From positions 35,881 through 99,880 of the forward strand of contig JACRMI010000009.1 in NCBI GenBank assembly GCA_016215025.1: a stretch of 64,000 nucleotides of DNA, read 5' to 3'. Origin of the DNA: Chloroflexota bacterium (GTDB lineage Bacteria > Chloroflexota > Anaerolineae > UBA4142). The number at the start of each line of letters is the position of its first letter. Within the stretch, counting starts at the first letter, position 1. Under the pieces are notes generated by a model, which had not been told where the DNA came from, made no database searches, and worked only from the letters and a program-made list of their open reading frames with translations. A program made the translations under genes and the position numbers. This document shows positions 36,133 through 43,964 of this stretch, piece after piece.

Positions 36133-36804
36133 TTACTTTGCACTTGTACCCCTACTCGCTTGAAATGTGCCGTAGCGAAGTTGATAACGATCATAGTTTG
36201 CGGCGATTTCATCGGCTGGCAATTCTTCGACGGAACCGATCTGCATTGCGAGCCACACGGTGCGCGCAACATCTTCGACCATGACTGCCGCTTTGAGCGC
36301 CTTTTGCACGGTTACCCCAATCGTAAATACGCCATGCTGTTTCATCAGAATGGCGACCGAGTTGCCGATGTGTTCTAGAATCACTTGGCCAATTTGCTCA
36401 TCGCCGATGCGAACGTACGGGGCGCATGGAATCGCCACACCGAATTCATCCGCAATCGCCGTGAGGCACACCGGAATCGATTTGCCGACGGCGGAAAAAG
36501 CGGTCGCGTAATTTGAATGCGTGTGAACGACGCCGTTAACATCCGAGCGGCATTTGTAAATGTACAAATGCGAAGCCGTGTCGGTTGACGGTCCGTGCGT
36601 CGCTTCGATCACCTTGCCATCCAAATCGACGACGACCATATTCTCCGGTGTGAGGTCGTCAAATAAAACACCACTTGGTTTGATGACGACCAATCCGGTT
36701 TCTGGATCGCGTCCGCTGACGTTGCCGCTTGTCCAAGTGACAAGATGGTTTGCAGGCAAAGCCATGTTTGCGCGATAAACCTCTTGGCGTAATTTTTCAA
36801 GCAT
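36133..36804 (-). CDS. L-ribulose-5-phosphate 4-epimerase, UlaF/AraD family
   Basis: 223 residues from the ATG at 36804; a GTG one codon earlier is closer to AGGAG, so the start is uncertain by one residue. Metal ligands of the class II aldolase fold are present: Asp in STDTASH, the two His of HTHSNYA and His in MKQHGVF. The phosphate-binding KPSG is also there. It converts L-ribulose 5-phosphate to D-xylulose 5-phosphate, the last step of the ascorbate branch and also of arabinose use. With UlaE and UlaD homologues next to it, it fits UlaF. It may also serve the araA locus at 8280. Confidence 0.93.
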   Translation of the reverse strand: MLEKLRQEVYRANMALPANHLVTWTSGNVSGRDPETGLVVIKPSGVLFDDLTPENMVVVDLDGKVIEATHGPSTDTASHLYIYKCRSDVNGVVHTHSNYATAFSAVGKSIPVCLTAIADEFGVAIPCAPYVRIGDEQIGQVILEHIGNSVAILMKQHGVFTIGVTVQKALKAAVMVEDVARTVWLAMQIGSVEELPADEIAANYDRYQLRYGTFQASRGTSAK

Positions 36805-36826
36805 CACCCAATCATCTCCTCACGCT

Positions 36827-37678
36827 TCATGTTTCACGCAATAGACCCGCTTCGCGCATCCGTGCCACCACCCATTCACGCGATTCGCGAATGATGCGCA
36901 TCGCCTCCGGCGAATCGTCGTTCCACATTTCGAGCAAAACGGGACCCGAAAAATTCATCCGCGCCAATTGACGAAACGCATCGACGAACGGCACGCTGCC
37001 CTTGCCAAACGGAACGCGGCGCGGTTCGCCGGGGCGTGTGTCCTTGACATGCACGCCGACCAAGTGTCCGTGTCCACGTTCAAGTTCGGCGCAGACATTC
37101 AATCTGTGTTCACCTAGATTGCCAATGTCCGGGTAGATTTGAAACCAAGGGGAGTTGAATCCGCGCACAAACTCCATGGCGCGTGTGATCGAATCGACGT
37201 CGTTACCATCGACGTTTTCGAGCGCGAGCATCACCCCAGCTTGCGTCGCCCATTCGAGTCCTTGCGCAAGCCCGTCTTGATAACGGCTGCGCGAGCATTC
37301 GGCGTGTGGTTCATAGTAAACATAGTAACCGGCAAGCTGAATGATGCGGATGTCGAGATCGACGGACAAGTCAATCGCTTGGCGAAATATATCCAATGCG
37401 CGCGCACGCGTTTCCGGTGATGCACTGCCAAGCGCGTACTTGCGATGCCCGCTGAGACACAGCGTGATGATGCGCACGCCGGTATCCGCAATCGCATGGC
37501 GCAATTCAGCGCGTTCGTGCGCCGACCAAGCGAGCCGCGCGAGGCGTTCGTCGCTTTCGTCAACTGACATTTCGACGAAATCGAAACCGGCGTCGCGGGC
37601 AAGCGTCAAGCGTTCTCGCCAAGTAACATTATACGGTAATGCTTTTTCGTAGATACCAATGGGAAGATGGCGTGCCAA
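36827..37678 (-). CDS. ulaE: L-ribulose-5-phosphate 3-epimerase, UlaE family
   Basis: 283 residues with a TTG start at 37678; an in-frame stop lies three codons upstream, and no ATG near the domain start competes. It begins LPIGIYEKALPYN and contains FDFVEMSVDESDERLARL and HVKDTRPG, as in E. coli UlaE. Metal ligands: Glu in ALENVDG, Asp in YPDIGNL, His in GVHVKDT and Glu in LLEMWND. It converts L-xylulose 5-phosphate to L-ribulose 5-phosphate. The ribosome site is weak (GAGTAAG) and a hairpin lies just upstream, which together with TTG implies low or regulated translation. Confidence 0.95.
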   Translation of the reverse strand: MARHLPIGIYEKALPYNVTWRERLTLARDAGFDFVEMSVDESDERLARLAWSAHERAELRHAIADTGVRIITLCLSGHRKYALGSASPETRARALDIFRQAIDLSVDLDIRIIQLAGYYVYYEPHAECSRSRYQDGLAQGLEWATQAGVMLALENVDGNDVDSITRAMEFVRGFNSPWFQIYPDIGNLGEHRLNVCAELERGHGHLVGVHVKDTRPGEPRRVPFGKGSVPFVDAFRQLARMNFSGPVLLEMWNDDSPEAMRIIRESREWVVARMREAGLLRET

Positions 37679-37713
37679 GATAACTTACTCGCAGGTTTCA
37701 GGTCGCGAGTTAC

Positions 37714-37750
37714 AGGTCACAAGTCTCATGCAACTTGTGGCTTGTGACCT
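37714..37750. repeat. Hairpin between ulaD and ulaE
   Basis: AGGTCACAAG (37714-37723) pairs exactly with CTTGTGACCT (37741-37750). The right arm includes the last base pairs of the ulaD stop. It sits shortly before the TTG-initiated ulaE and could modulate its translation. Confidence 0.5.
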
Positions 37751-38405
37751 ACGACTTGAACGTTTCTGTGATTACATCTTTGAACTGCTTCGCTGCTGCC
37801 GCCGGATCACTTGCCGCGTAGATTCCGCGTCCAGCGATGAAGACATAGACTGGTACACCTTTGAACAATGGAATGTCTTGCGGCACAACGCCGCCGGTCA
37901 CCGTCACACTAAATCCTAAATCATTCAGCTTGCGAATTTCGTCGAAATCTTTTTCGCTCCACGTCAATGCGCCTTTCGCCTCGGCGTCACGCGAGCGGTG
38001 CGTAATAACCTGCGGCACGCCAAGCGCGCGCCAACATTTCGCTTGTTCCCATGTCCAGCCGTCAATCAATTCGATTTGCACTTGTCCATTGCGCTTTTGC
38101 GCTTCTTTTTGCACGCTTTCGACGGTCATCATCGTTGCGCCGCTGACGACGCTGACCCAGTTTGCACCCGCATCGAACGCCATTTTCGAAATGAGACTAC
38201 CTGCTTCGACGATGCGAACATCAGCCAGGATCGTTTTCTCTGGGAACAAACTGCGCATGATACGAACGGCGTGCATTCCTTCGGCAAGACACAAAATCGT
38301 CCCGCATTCGATCACGTCGATATGCGCTGCGGCTTTTTGCACCGGCGCAAGCGCAGATGGAAGATCATAGTTGTCGAGGGCGATTTGTAATTTCGGTGTT
38401 TCCAT
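37749..38405 (-). CDS. ulaD: 3-keto-L-gulonate-6-phosphate decarboxylase family protein, UlaD-like
   Basis: 218 residues, ATG at 38405. It aligns along its length with E. coli UlaD: LQIALDNYDLPSA, IECGTILCLAEG, QIELIDGWTWEQA, THRSRDAEAKG, VTVTGGV and LFKGVPVYVFIAGR. The family's DxKxxD active-site motif reads Asp62-Val-Arg64-Ile-Val-Glu67 here. In E. coli it is Asp62-Ala-Lys64-Ile-Ala-Asp67, so both Lys64 and Asp67 are changed. The rest of the site, such as Glu33 and the HRSRD segment, is kept. It should decarboxylate 3-keto-L-gulonate 6-phosphate to L-xylulose 5-phosphate, but the changes may alter rate or specificity. Confidence 0.92.
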   Translation of the reverse strand: METPKLQIALDNYDLPSALAPVQKAAAHIDVIECGTILCLAEGMHAVRIMRSLFPEKTILADVRIVEAGSLISKMAFDAGANWVSVVSGATMMTVESVQKEAQKRNGQVQIELIDGWTWEQAKCWRALGVPQVITHRSRDAEAKGALTWSEKDFDEIRKLNDLGFSVTVTGGVVPQDIPLFKGVPVYVFIAGRGIYAASDPAAAAKQFKDVITETFKS

Positions 38406-38412
38406 ATAATCT

Positions 38413-39285
38413 CTATCCTTTCACTGCCCCCGCCGTCATGCCTTGAATGATTTGGCGCGCAGAGACGAACGTGAGCAGCAGCGGCGGGATGACGAGCACG
38501 GTGCCCATCGCCGCGATGCGACCCCACTCGACGCCTTGCTCGGTGATGTACAACGTCGTCTCGACGGGCAAGGTGCGCGTGTAGCGATTGGTCAAAATGA
38601 GCGCGAGCAAAAATTCGTTCCACGCGATGCGAAAGGTAAAGATCGCGGCGACCGCGTACCCGGCGCGCATCAACGGAAACAAAATTTGAAAAAAGACTTG
38701 GAACGTATTGCATCCATCGATGATGGCGGCTTCTTCGAGTTCGATAGGAATCTGTTTGATGAAACCGTACAAGAGCCAGATCGCAAACGGCAAGCCGAGC
38801 GCAGTGTAAAACAAAATCAAACCGATGCGTCCGTCTTCGATGCCGTAACCTTGCCACAACGCGAAAATCGGCACGGCGAGTACGGCGGTCGGAACCATGC
38901 GAATGAGCAGTGTGCTTTGCGCCACCAAACCGCGACCTGGGAATTGCATTCGCGCGAGCGCGTAGGAGGCAAGTCCGGCTGTGAACAGCGTGAGAAACGT
39001 CGCGCCGAGTCCGACGACGATCGAGTTGGTCAAATAGCGGTCGAATTTCTGCTGACTGAAAATCGTCTCGTAATTTTCCAGCGTAGGTTCAAAGATCCAC
39101 GTTGGCTCACTCGACATGATGTCCACCTGACGCTTGAGCGACGTCTGGAACATCATGTACAACGGGAACAGTGCGATCAACGCGAGGATCACCAGTACGC
39201 CGTAATAGGCGATGGCGGACCAATTTATTTTGCGTGCTGTTTGAGTTCGTGCAATAGTCGGTTGAGCTTTTGCCAGAGTGGTCAT
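38413..39285 (-). CDS. Sugar ABC transporter permease, MalG type
   Basis: About 290 residues. Two ATGs (39291 and 39285) follow a GAGGG; the second is better spaced. It has six predicted membrane segments, starting near AIAYYGVLVILALIALFPLY. The EAA loop, which contacts the ATPase, is EEAAIIDGCNTFQVFFQIL. It is the inner membrane partner of the permease at 39299 and ends seven bases before ulaD. It belongs to the family-1 (CUT1) importers. Confidence 0.94.
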   Translation of the reverse strand: MTTLAKAQPTIARTQTARKINWSAIAYYGVLVILALIALFPLYMMFQTSLKRQVDIMSSEPTWIFEPTLENYETIFSQQKFDRYLTNSIVVGLGATFLTLFTAGLASYALARMQFPGRGLVAQSTLLIRMVPTAVLAVPIFALWQGYGIEDGRIGLILFYTALGLPFAIWLLYGFIKQIPIELEEAAIIDGCNTFQVFFQILFPLMRAGYAVAAIFTFRIAWNEFLLALILTNRYTRTLPVETTLYITEQGVEWGRIAAMGTVLVIPPLLLTFVSARQIIQGMTAGAVKG

Positions 39286-39298
39286 GTTCATCCCTCGA

Positions 39299-40225
39299 TT
39301 AGAAATCGCTTTTTTCGCGCATGGGATTGCTGAATTTCAAAATACCAACACTGAGAATCAAAACGATGGCGATCAACAGCACCGAGATCGCCGCGGCATA
39401 ACCCAACTCCTGACCGATGAAGGCAGTCTTGTAAATGTGCAATGAAAGTACTTCGGTCGAAATACCGGGGCCGCCGAACGTCATGATGAACAGCACTTCG
39501 AGCGCGCGAAAGACATCGATCAAGCGCATCAAAAAGGTGATGAGCAAAAGCGTGCGCAGCATTGGCAGCTTGACAAAGAGCGTCATTTGCAGCCAGTTTG
39601 CGCCGTCGATGTAGGCCGCTTCGGTCACTTCGGCGGGCAGACTTTGCAGTCCCGCCAAGACGATGATAAAGATGAACGGCGTCCATTGCCAAATGTCGGT
39701 GATGACGAGCGACGGGAGCGCAAGCTGCGGACTGCTCAACCACTCTTGGCGAATAAAGCCAAACGATTGCAGAGGCGGAATCGCTTTGCCAATGCCTTCG
39801 AGATAATAGTCGATGACGCCGGAGCGCGCGTCGAACATGTAACGCCAGATCAAGCCAACGACGATGGGTGACATCATGTAGGGCAGAATGAAAATCGTAC
39901 GAAAGATAGCTACGCCGGCAAAGGAACGTTCGAGCATCAGCGCCAACACGGTGCCGAGAATCATTTCCGAGACCATGATCCAAAACGCGTACTGCAGCGT
40001 GACGCCAACCGACCGATGCACATAGTCGTCGGTCAACAGACGTTGGTACGATGCCAAACCGATGTTTTGCGCTTGCTCCCAGGGAATGCCGATTGACCAT
40101 TTGTAGAGACTCAGATTGAACGCGTTGAAGAGTGGCACGAGCAGACCGGCAAGAAGAATCGCAACAGCAGGCAGAAGAAAGATGTACGCAGTATAAGTTT
40201 TGGGATTCGTAAATGTTTTGAGCAC
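39299..40225 (-). CDS. Sugar ABC transporter permease, MalF/UgpA type
   Basis: 308 residues with a GTG start at 40225 (GGAGG ten bases upstream). Six membrane segments, first near YIFLLPAVAILLAGLLVPLF. The EAA loop reads VTEAAYIDGANWLQMTLFV. It forms the CUT1 channel with the MalG-type protein. No ATPase gene is in this operon; CUT1 systems often share a multipurpose MsmX/UgpC-type ATPase encoded elsewhere. Confidence 0.94.
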   Translation of the reverse strand: MLKTFTNPKTYTAYIFLLPAVAILLAGLLVPLFNAFNLSLYKWSIGIPWEQAQNIGLASYQRLLTDDYVHRSVGVTLQYAFWIMVSEMILGTVLALMLERSFAGVAIFRTIFILPYMMSPIVVGLIWRYMFDARSGVIDYYLEGIGKAIPPLQSFGFIRQEWLSSPQLALPSLVITDIWQWTPFIFIIVLAGLQSLPAEVTEAAYIDGANWLQMTLFVKLPMLRTLLLITFLMRLIDVFRALEVLFIMTFGGPGISTEVLSLHIYKTAFIGQELGYAAAISVLLIAIVLILSVGILKFSNPMREKSDF

Positions 40226-40260
40226 GCTTCTTCGCCCTCCAACTAGAAATTAGACGTTGA

Positions 40261-40300
40261 ACATTGGACGTTGGAAGAACAACTTCCCAACGTCCAATGT
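40261..40300. repeat. Perfect 14-bp hairpin with outer AGACG/CGTCT arms
   Basis: ACATTGGACGTTGG (40261-40274) is the exact complement of 40287-40300. The outer AGACGTT and CCGTCTAA stretches extend it. It lies between the permease and binding-protein genes, where differential mRNA stability of the binding protein is often set. Confidence 0.6.
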
Positions 40301-40333
40301 CTCATCTCTACCGTCTAACTTCCGACCTCTAAC

Positions 40334-41601
40334 TTACTGGCTAGGTGTCCAACTGTAATACCCAGCGCGATTCATTACATCCTTGACCTTGGAGGTAGCT
40401 TCGTCCAATGCTTGCTTAGCGGTCTTTTGGCCGGTGACATACTCCGACAACGAGGTGCCAATGATCGGCACACACGTCGTCTGCCATTCATACACCAACG
40501 GTCGCCAGTCGGGATTGGCATTCTCCAACTGCTTGGCGTCTTCGAGTTCGAGGCGATGCCCATCGCCTGCCCACCGGTTTCGGACAAGTTGTTCTTGTCT
40601 TTCGGATGCAAGGCATAACCGACTTTGCCATCCACTTTCGATTGGCTCGGATTGCGGCTCATCGCGGCGATCTTGTACGAGTCCAAATACATCGCCGATT
40701 GCCCTTGCAGAAACGCGCTCGTCGCCGCTCCAAAATCATAGTTGTTGACGCCGGCGGGGGAATTGTCCATGATCTTTTTCAACGTCTCGGCCGCTTTGAT
40801 GCCCGCCGCATCGTTGAACACCGGCGTCCACTTGGTGTCGAAGATGGTGCCGCCATACGGACTCAAGTGCAACAGCCACGCCGCCGTGATTTGGTGACCG
40901 GATTGTCCGCGCGTCGTCATGCCTTTCATGTTCGGCACATTCTTGCTGATCCACTCGGCGGTGGTCAGGAGTTCCTCATACGTCTCGGGCACTTTTAATT
41001 TGTATTGCTCGAAGATGTCTTTGCGATAGACCAGGATGCTCGTCTCCGCGCCATACGGCATACCGAACAAGCCCTGGGTCGGTCCCGCGAGGTAACCTTT
41101 CTGTCCGCCCCCAACGCCACCCGTATTGCGATACGCCGCGATGATGTCCTCCGCATCGTAGTTCGGATCGACCAGCGCCGGGTTGGCGAAGAATTGCGAC
41201 AGCGGCGTGAGCAAGCCCTTGGAGATCAGCTCGTTCTTGTCGTAGACCGTCCATGCCAAGACATCGTAATCGCCGGTCGGTTTGGCGAGTTCGAGGATTT
41301 GCTTGTCTTTGATCTTGGTGTAATCGGTGAAATCGACTTCGACTTGAATGCCAGTTTCTTTCGTGAATTCAGGGAGCAGCTTGGCCGCAGTCTGATAGGG
41401 TCCCAGTGACGGCCACGACGCCACTAGCTTCGTCCCTTGACTCGGCGGCGCAACAATCGCCTGGGTTGGCGCAGCAGACGACGCGGCTTTGGTTGGCTCG
41501 CTTGGCGCGGGCGCCTTGGTGGGTTCGGCGGGTGCGCCACATGCAGTTACCAACAAGGCAAGCAGCATCAGCGCGACGAGTAATCGAATCAGCGTTTTCA
41601 T
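40334..41601 (-). pseudogene. Sugar ABC transporter substrate-binding lipoprotein (family 1), frameshifted and shortened
   Basis: The N-terminal part is a normal binding lipoprotein: start at 41601 (GGAGAGAAAAAA upstream), lipobox LVTACGAP (Cys21), then a CUT1 binding domain with PGDYDVLAW-like core (TGDYDVLAWTVYD) and GGAQAMGI-type GGQAMGIASNSK. After SNSK, near 40545, the original frame becomes Arg-rich and ends at 40375. A second frame gives LENANPDWRP and then VTGQKTAKQALDEATSKV to a stop at 40334, which is the proper C-terminus. A stretch usual between SNSK and the NPDW region is also missing, so this is a deletion with frameshift. It could be a real mutation or an assembly error. Without it the importer would lack its receptor. 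Confidence 0.85.
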
Positions 41602-41717
41602 TTTTTTCTCTCCATCGAGGACTGTGAATTCGGTTAAACGGTGGTCAATCGTCAAATCACAAAAAATTGATGCGGCTCCACCTCCTCCTTTGTTTTAACT
41701 GTACAAGAAAATTCGAG

Positions 41718-42779
41718 TTATAGGAATGACTTGAACGGCAGATCAGGTTCGCTTTCGAACGCGTCGTCAAATCCGCGCGGATGTTGATATTCGATCTTGT
41801 CCTTGTCGCAGGGATAGACAAATTTGCCGCCGACTTGCCAAACGTACGGTTTGAATTGGTACTGCAATCGATGTTTTCGCATTTTCCACAACACGAGAAT
41901 TTCCTGCGGGTCGGCTTGAAAGTTCGTCCAGATGTCGTGATGGATCGGAATGACGACCTTGGCTTTTAATGCTTCCGCCATCCGCAAAATATCCACCGCC
42001 GTCATCTTGTCGGTGATGCCACGCGGATTTTCGCCGAAGGCGCCGAGCGCAACGTCAATCGCATGATCGTTGCCATGCTTGGCGTAATAATTGGAATAGT
42101 GCGAATCGCCGCTGTGATACAGACTGCCCCCCGGCGTTTTGACAAGATAGTTCACCGCCTTGTTGTCCATCGCTTGTGGAATTTTGCCCGCGAGCGTTAC
42201 ACCGACCGGCGCAGTCACCAACTCAGTGCGGTCAAATGAATCGAGTACGATCAATTCTGTATCTTTGATTGTAACGACATCGCCGGGCTTGACGGTGATG
42301 CAGCGATTCGCCGGAACGCCCCAGGTCGTCCATAACTCGACACATGCTTGGGGTCCGATGAATGGCACCGAAGCATCGCAATTTTTGAGTACCGCCGCGG
42401 CGACGTTGGCGTCAATGTGATCGCCGTGATCGTGCGTCGCGATGACCGCGTCGATGGTTTTGATCGCAAAGGGATCGAGCACGCAGGGTATGTTTCGCAG
42501 ATTGGGCTGGAGTTTTTTGCCCCCGGACATTCGCTGCATTTGATGTTGCGGATTCATGAGTGGATTTTTGCGAGAGCGTTTGCCGGTGCCGACCCACAAA
42601 TCGATGCAGAGGTTGGTGTTATTTTCGGACTTGGCCCAAATGCCCGTGCAACCGAGCCACCACATTCCGAACGTACCGGGATCGACAACGGTCTGTTCGA
42701 TTTCTTCGTTGAGCCATGTGCCCCATTCGGGAAACGTACTAAGGATCCAAGATTCTCTCGTAATCTCACTCACTTTCAT
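41718..42779 (-). CDS. ulaG: L-ascorbate-6-phosphate lactonase UlaG
   Basis: 353 residues, ATG at 42779 with AGGAGAACC upstream. The similarity to E. coli UlaG is very high throughout: [54 protein letters not shown] and [11 protein letters not shown], ending in [10 protein letters not shown]. The metallo-beta-lactamase metal site is in [10 protein letters not shown] and IPIHHDIW. It hydrolyses L-ascorbate 6-phosphate to 3-keto-L-gulonate 6-phosphate in the cytoplasm. It is the first gene of the operon, divergent from the SorC-type regulator. The close match to a 6-phosphate-specific enzyme, without a PTS, is the key point of this operon. Confidence 0.97.
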   Translation of the reverse strand: MKVSEITRESWILSTFPEWGTWLNEEIEQTVVDPGTFGMWWLGCTGIWAKSENNTNLCIDLWVGTGKRSRKNPLMNPQHQMQRMSGGKKLQPNLRNIPCVLDPFAIKTIDAVIATHDHGDHIDANVAAAVLKNCDASVPFIGPQACVELWTTWGVPANRCITVKPGDVVTIKDTELIVLDSFDRTELVTAPVGVTLAGKIPQAMDNKAVNYLVKTPGGSLYHSGDSHYSNYYAKHGNDHAIDVALGAFGENPRGITDKMTAVDILRMAEALKAKVVIPIHHDIWTNFQADPQEILVLWKMRKHRLQYQFKPYVWQVGGKFVYPCDKDKIEYQHPRGFDDAFESEPDLPFKSFL

Positions 42780-42843
42780 TCGGTTCTCCTATGAGCATCG
42801 AGGTTGCATTTGAGGTGAAAAAGCTTGGGGAACTACTGATTGC

Positions 42844-42872
42844 ACTATAGGGTAAAAGCGACACATAGTCAA
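42844..42872 (-). promoter_or_regulatory. Promoter of the ula-type operon
   Basis: On the minus strand TTGACT (42867-42872), 17 bases, TATAGT (42844-42849). It is about 65 bases upstream of the ulaG start. The palindrome at 42878-42895 lies immediately upstream of the -35 element. Confidence 0.75.
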
Positions 42873-42877
42873 TAATT

Positions 42878-42895
42878 TTCTCACAAAATTGAGAA
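42878..42895. promoter_or_regulatory. Candidate operator of the SorC-type regulator
   Basis: TTCTCA-CAAAAT-TGAGAA is an exact 6-bp dyad with a 6-base spacer. It lies between the two divergent promoters, 5 bases from the ulaG -35 and 24 from the regulator -35. This is the usual place for a sugar-phosphate-responsive SorC regulator. Confidence 0.6.
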
Positions 42896-42919
42896 TATGT
42901 GCAGAGACATTTAGGCAAT

Positions 42920-42949
42920 TTGACAGAACGTGGGTATTTTTGGTAATAT
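42920..42949 (+). promoter_or_regulatory. Promoter of the SorC-type regulator gene
   Basis: TTGACA (42920-42925), 18 bases, TAATAT (42944-42949). The start codon follows at 42995 with AGGAGA. Confidence 0.75.
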
Positions 42950-42994
42950 ATAAGGGAAATTGTGCTTTCTAACGGTCATTTGACAGGAGACAAA

Positions 42995-43948
42995 ATGAGC
43001 GATCAAGAGGAATTGCTAGCGGAAGTTGCACGCTATTATTACTCCCAAAACCTTACCCAAGCCGAAATTGGACGACGCATGAATGCATCCCGCTCGACCG
43101 TTTCGCGGATGCTACAACAAGCGATTGAAAAAGGCATTGTCAAAATCACGATCAATTATCCGTGGGAGCGTGATCGTGAGCTTGAGAAAAATCTGATCGA
43201 AAAGTTTCACCTGCGAGAAGCGCGGGTCTTGATCGGAAAGGGGCGAAGCGAGGAAGAAATTCGCGACGGGATGGGTGTTCTCGCAGCGCGCTTGGTCGAT
43301 GCTCACGTAAAAGATGGAAGCATCCTTGGCATCTCGTACGGCAGATCGCTTGCCAGCACCGTTGCGGCGCTTGCGCCCAATCGCAAAGTGGCGGTAACCG
43401 TCGTGCCGATTATTGGCGCGCTTGGGACCGACACGCCCCTCATCGACGGACCGGAGCTAGTGCGACAGATCGCCCAAATTTACGGCGGCGATTATCGTTA
43501 TTTGCCGGTACCTCTGCTCGTGGAAGATGTCCGCACCCGCGAGGCTTTGGTCCAATCGGCCCAGATTCATGACACGCTTGTGTTGGCGCGCAGGTCCAGC
43601 GTTGCGCTTTTGGGCATTGGCGCACCGGCCCCCGAAGTATCGAGTATGATTTGGAGCGGATACCTCAACGAGCGCGAATTGGCGCATATGAGAGAACAAG
43701 GTGCGGTGGGTCACATGTGCGGACAATTTTTTGATCGCGAGGGCAATGTGCTCGACGTGGATTTGAATCGGCGTGCGATTGGAATTGGCATCAAAACGTT
43801 GCAGAATATCGAAACGGTGATCGCGGTAGCCGGTGGTGAAGCAAAAGCTGAAGCAATCCTGGGTGCATTGCGCGGACGCTATCTCAATTTACTGGTGACC
43901 GATGATCTTGCCGCGCAAAGGATTTTAGCGCTGGCATCATCTGGCTAG
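42995..43948 (+). CDS. SorC/DeoR-type sugar-binding transcriptional regulator
   Basis: 317 residues from the ATG at 42995 (CAGGAGACAAA); the upstream ORF start is within the promoter. The N-terminal helix-turn-helix is LTQAEIGRRMNASRSTVSRML. The sugar-binding domain has LGISYGRSLASTVAAL, VVPIIGALGTD, LLGIGAP and DLNRRAIGI, as in SorC/DeoR C-terminal domains that bind a sugar phosphate. It is divergent from ulaG, so it is the likely regulator of the ascorbate-type operon. This differs from E. coli, where the DeoR-type UlaR binds ascorbate 6-phosphate. It converges on the GGDEF gene with a 16-base gap. Confidence 0.93.
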   Translation: MSDQEELLAEVARYYYSQNLTQAEIGRRMNASRSTVSRMLQQAIEKGIVKITINYPWERDRELEKNLIEKFHLREARVLIGKGRSEEEIRDGMGVLAARLVDAHVKDGSILGISYGRSLASTVAALAPNRKVAVTVVPIIGALGTDTPLIDGPELVRQIAQIYGGDYRYLPVPLLVEDVRTREALVQSAQIHDTLVLARRSSVALLGIGAPAPEVSSMIWSGYLNERELAHMREQGAVGHMCGQFFDREGNVLDVDLNRRAIGIGIKTLQNIETVIAVAGGEAKAEAILGALRGRYLNLLVTDDLAAQRILALASSG

Positions 43949-43964
43949 GCAAAAAGTTGCGGCT

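Noticed and set aside
35214..36284. Long plus-strand ORF of 356 codons opposite the UroD-like gene
   Set aside because: It is the complement of a clear family protein, with Arg/His-rich product and no ribosome site or recognised motif.
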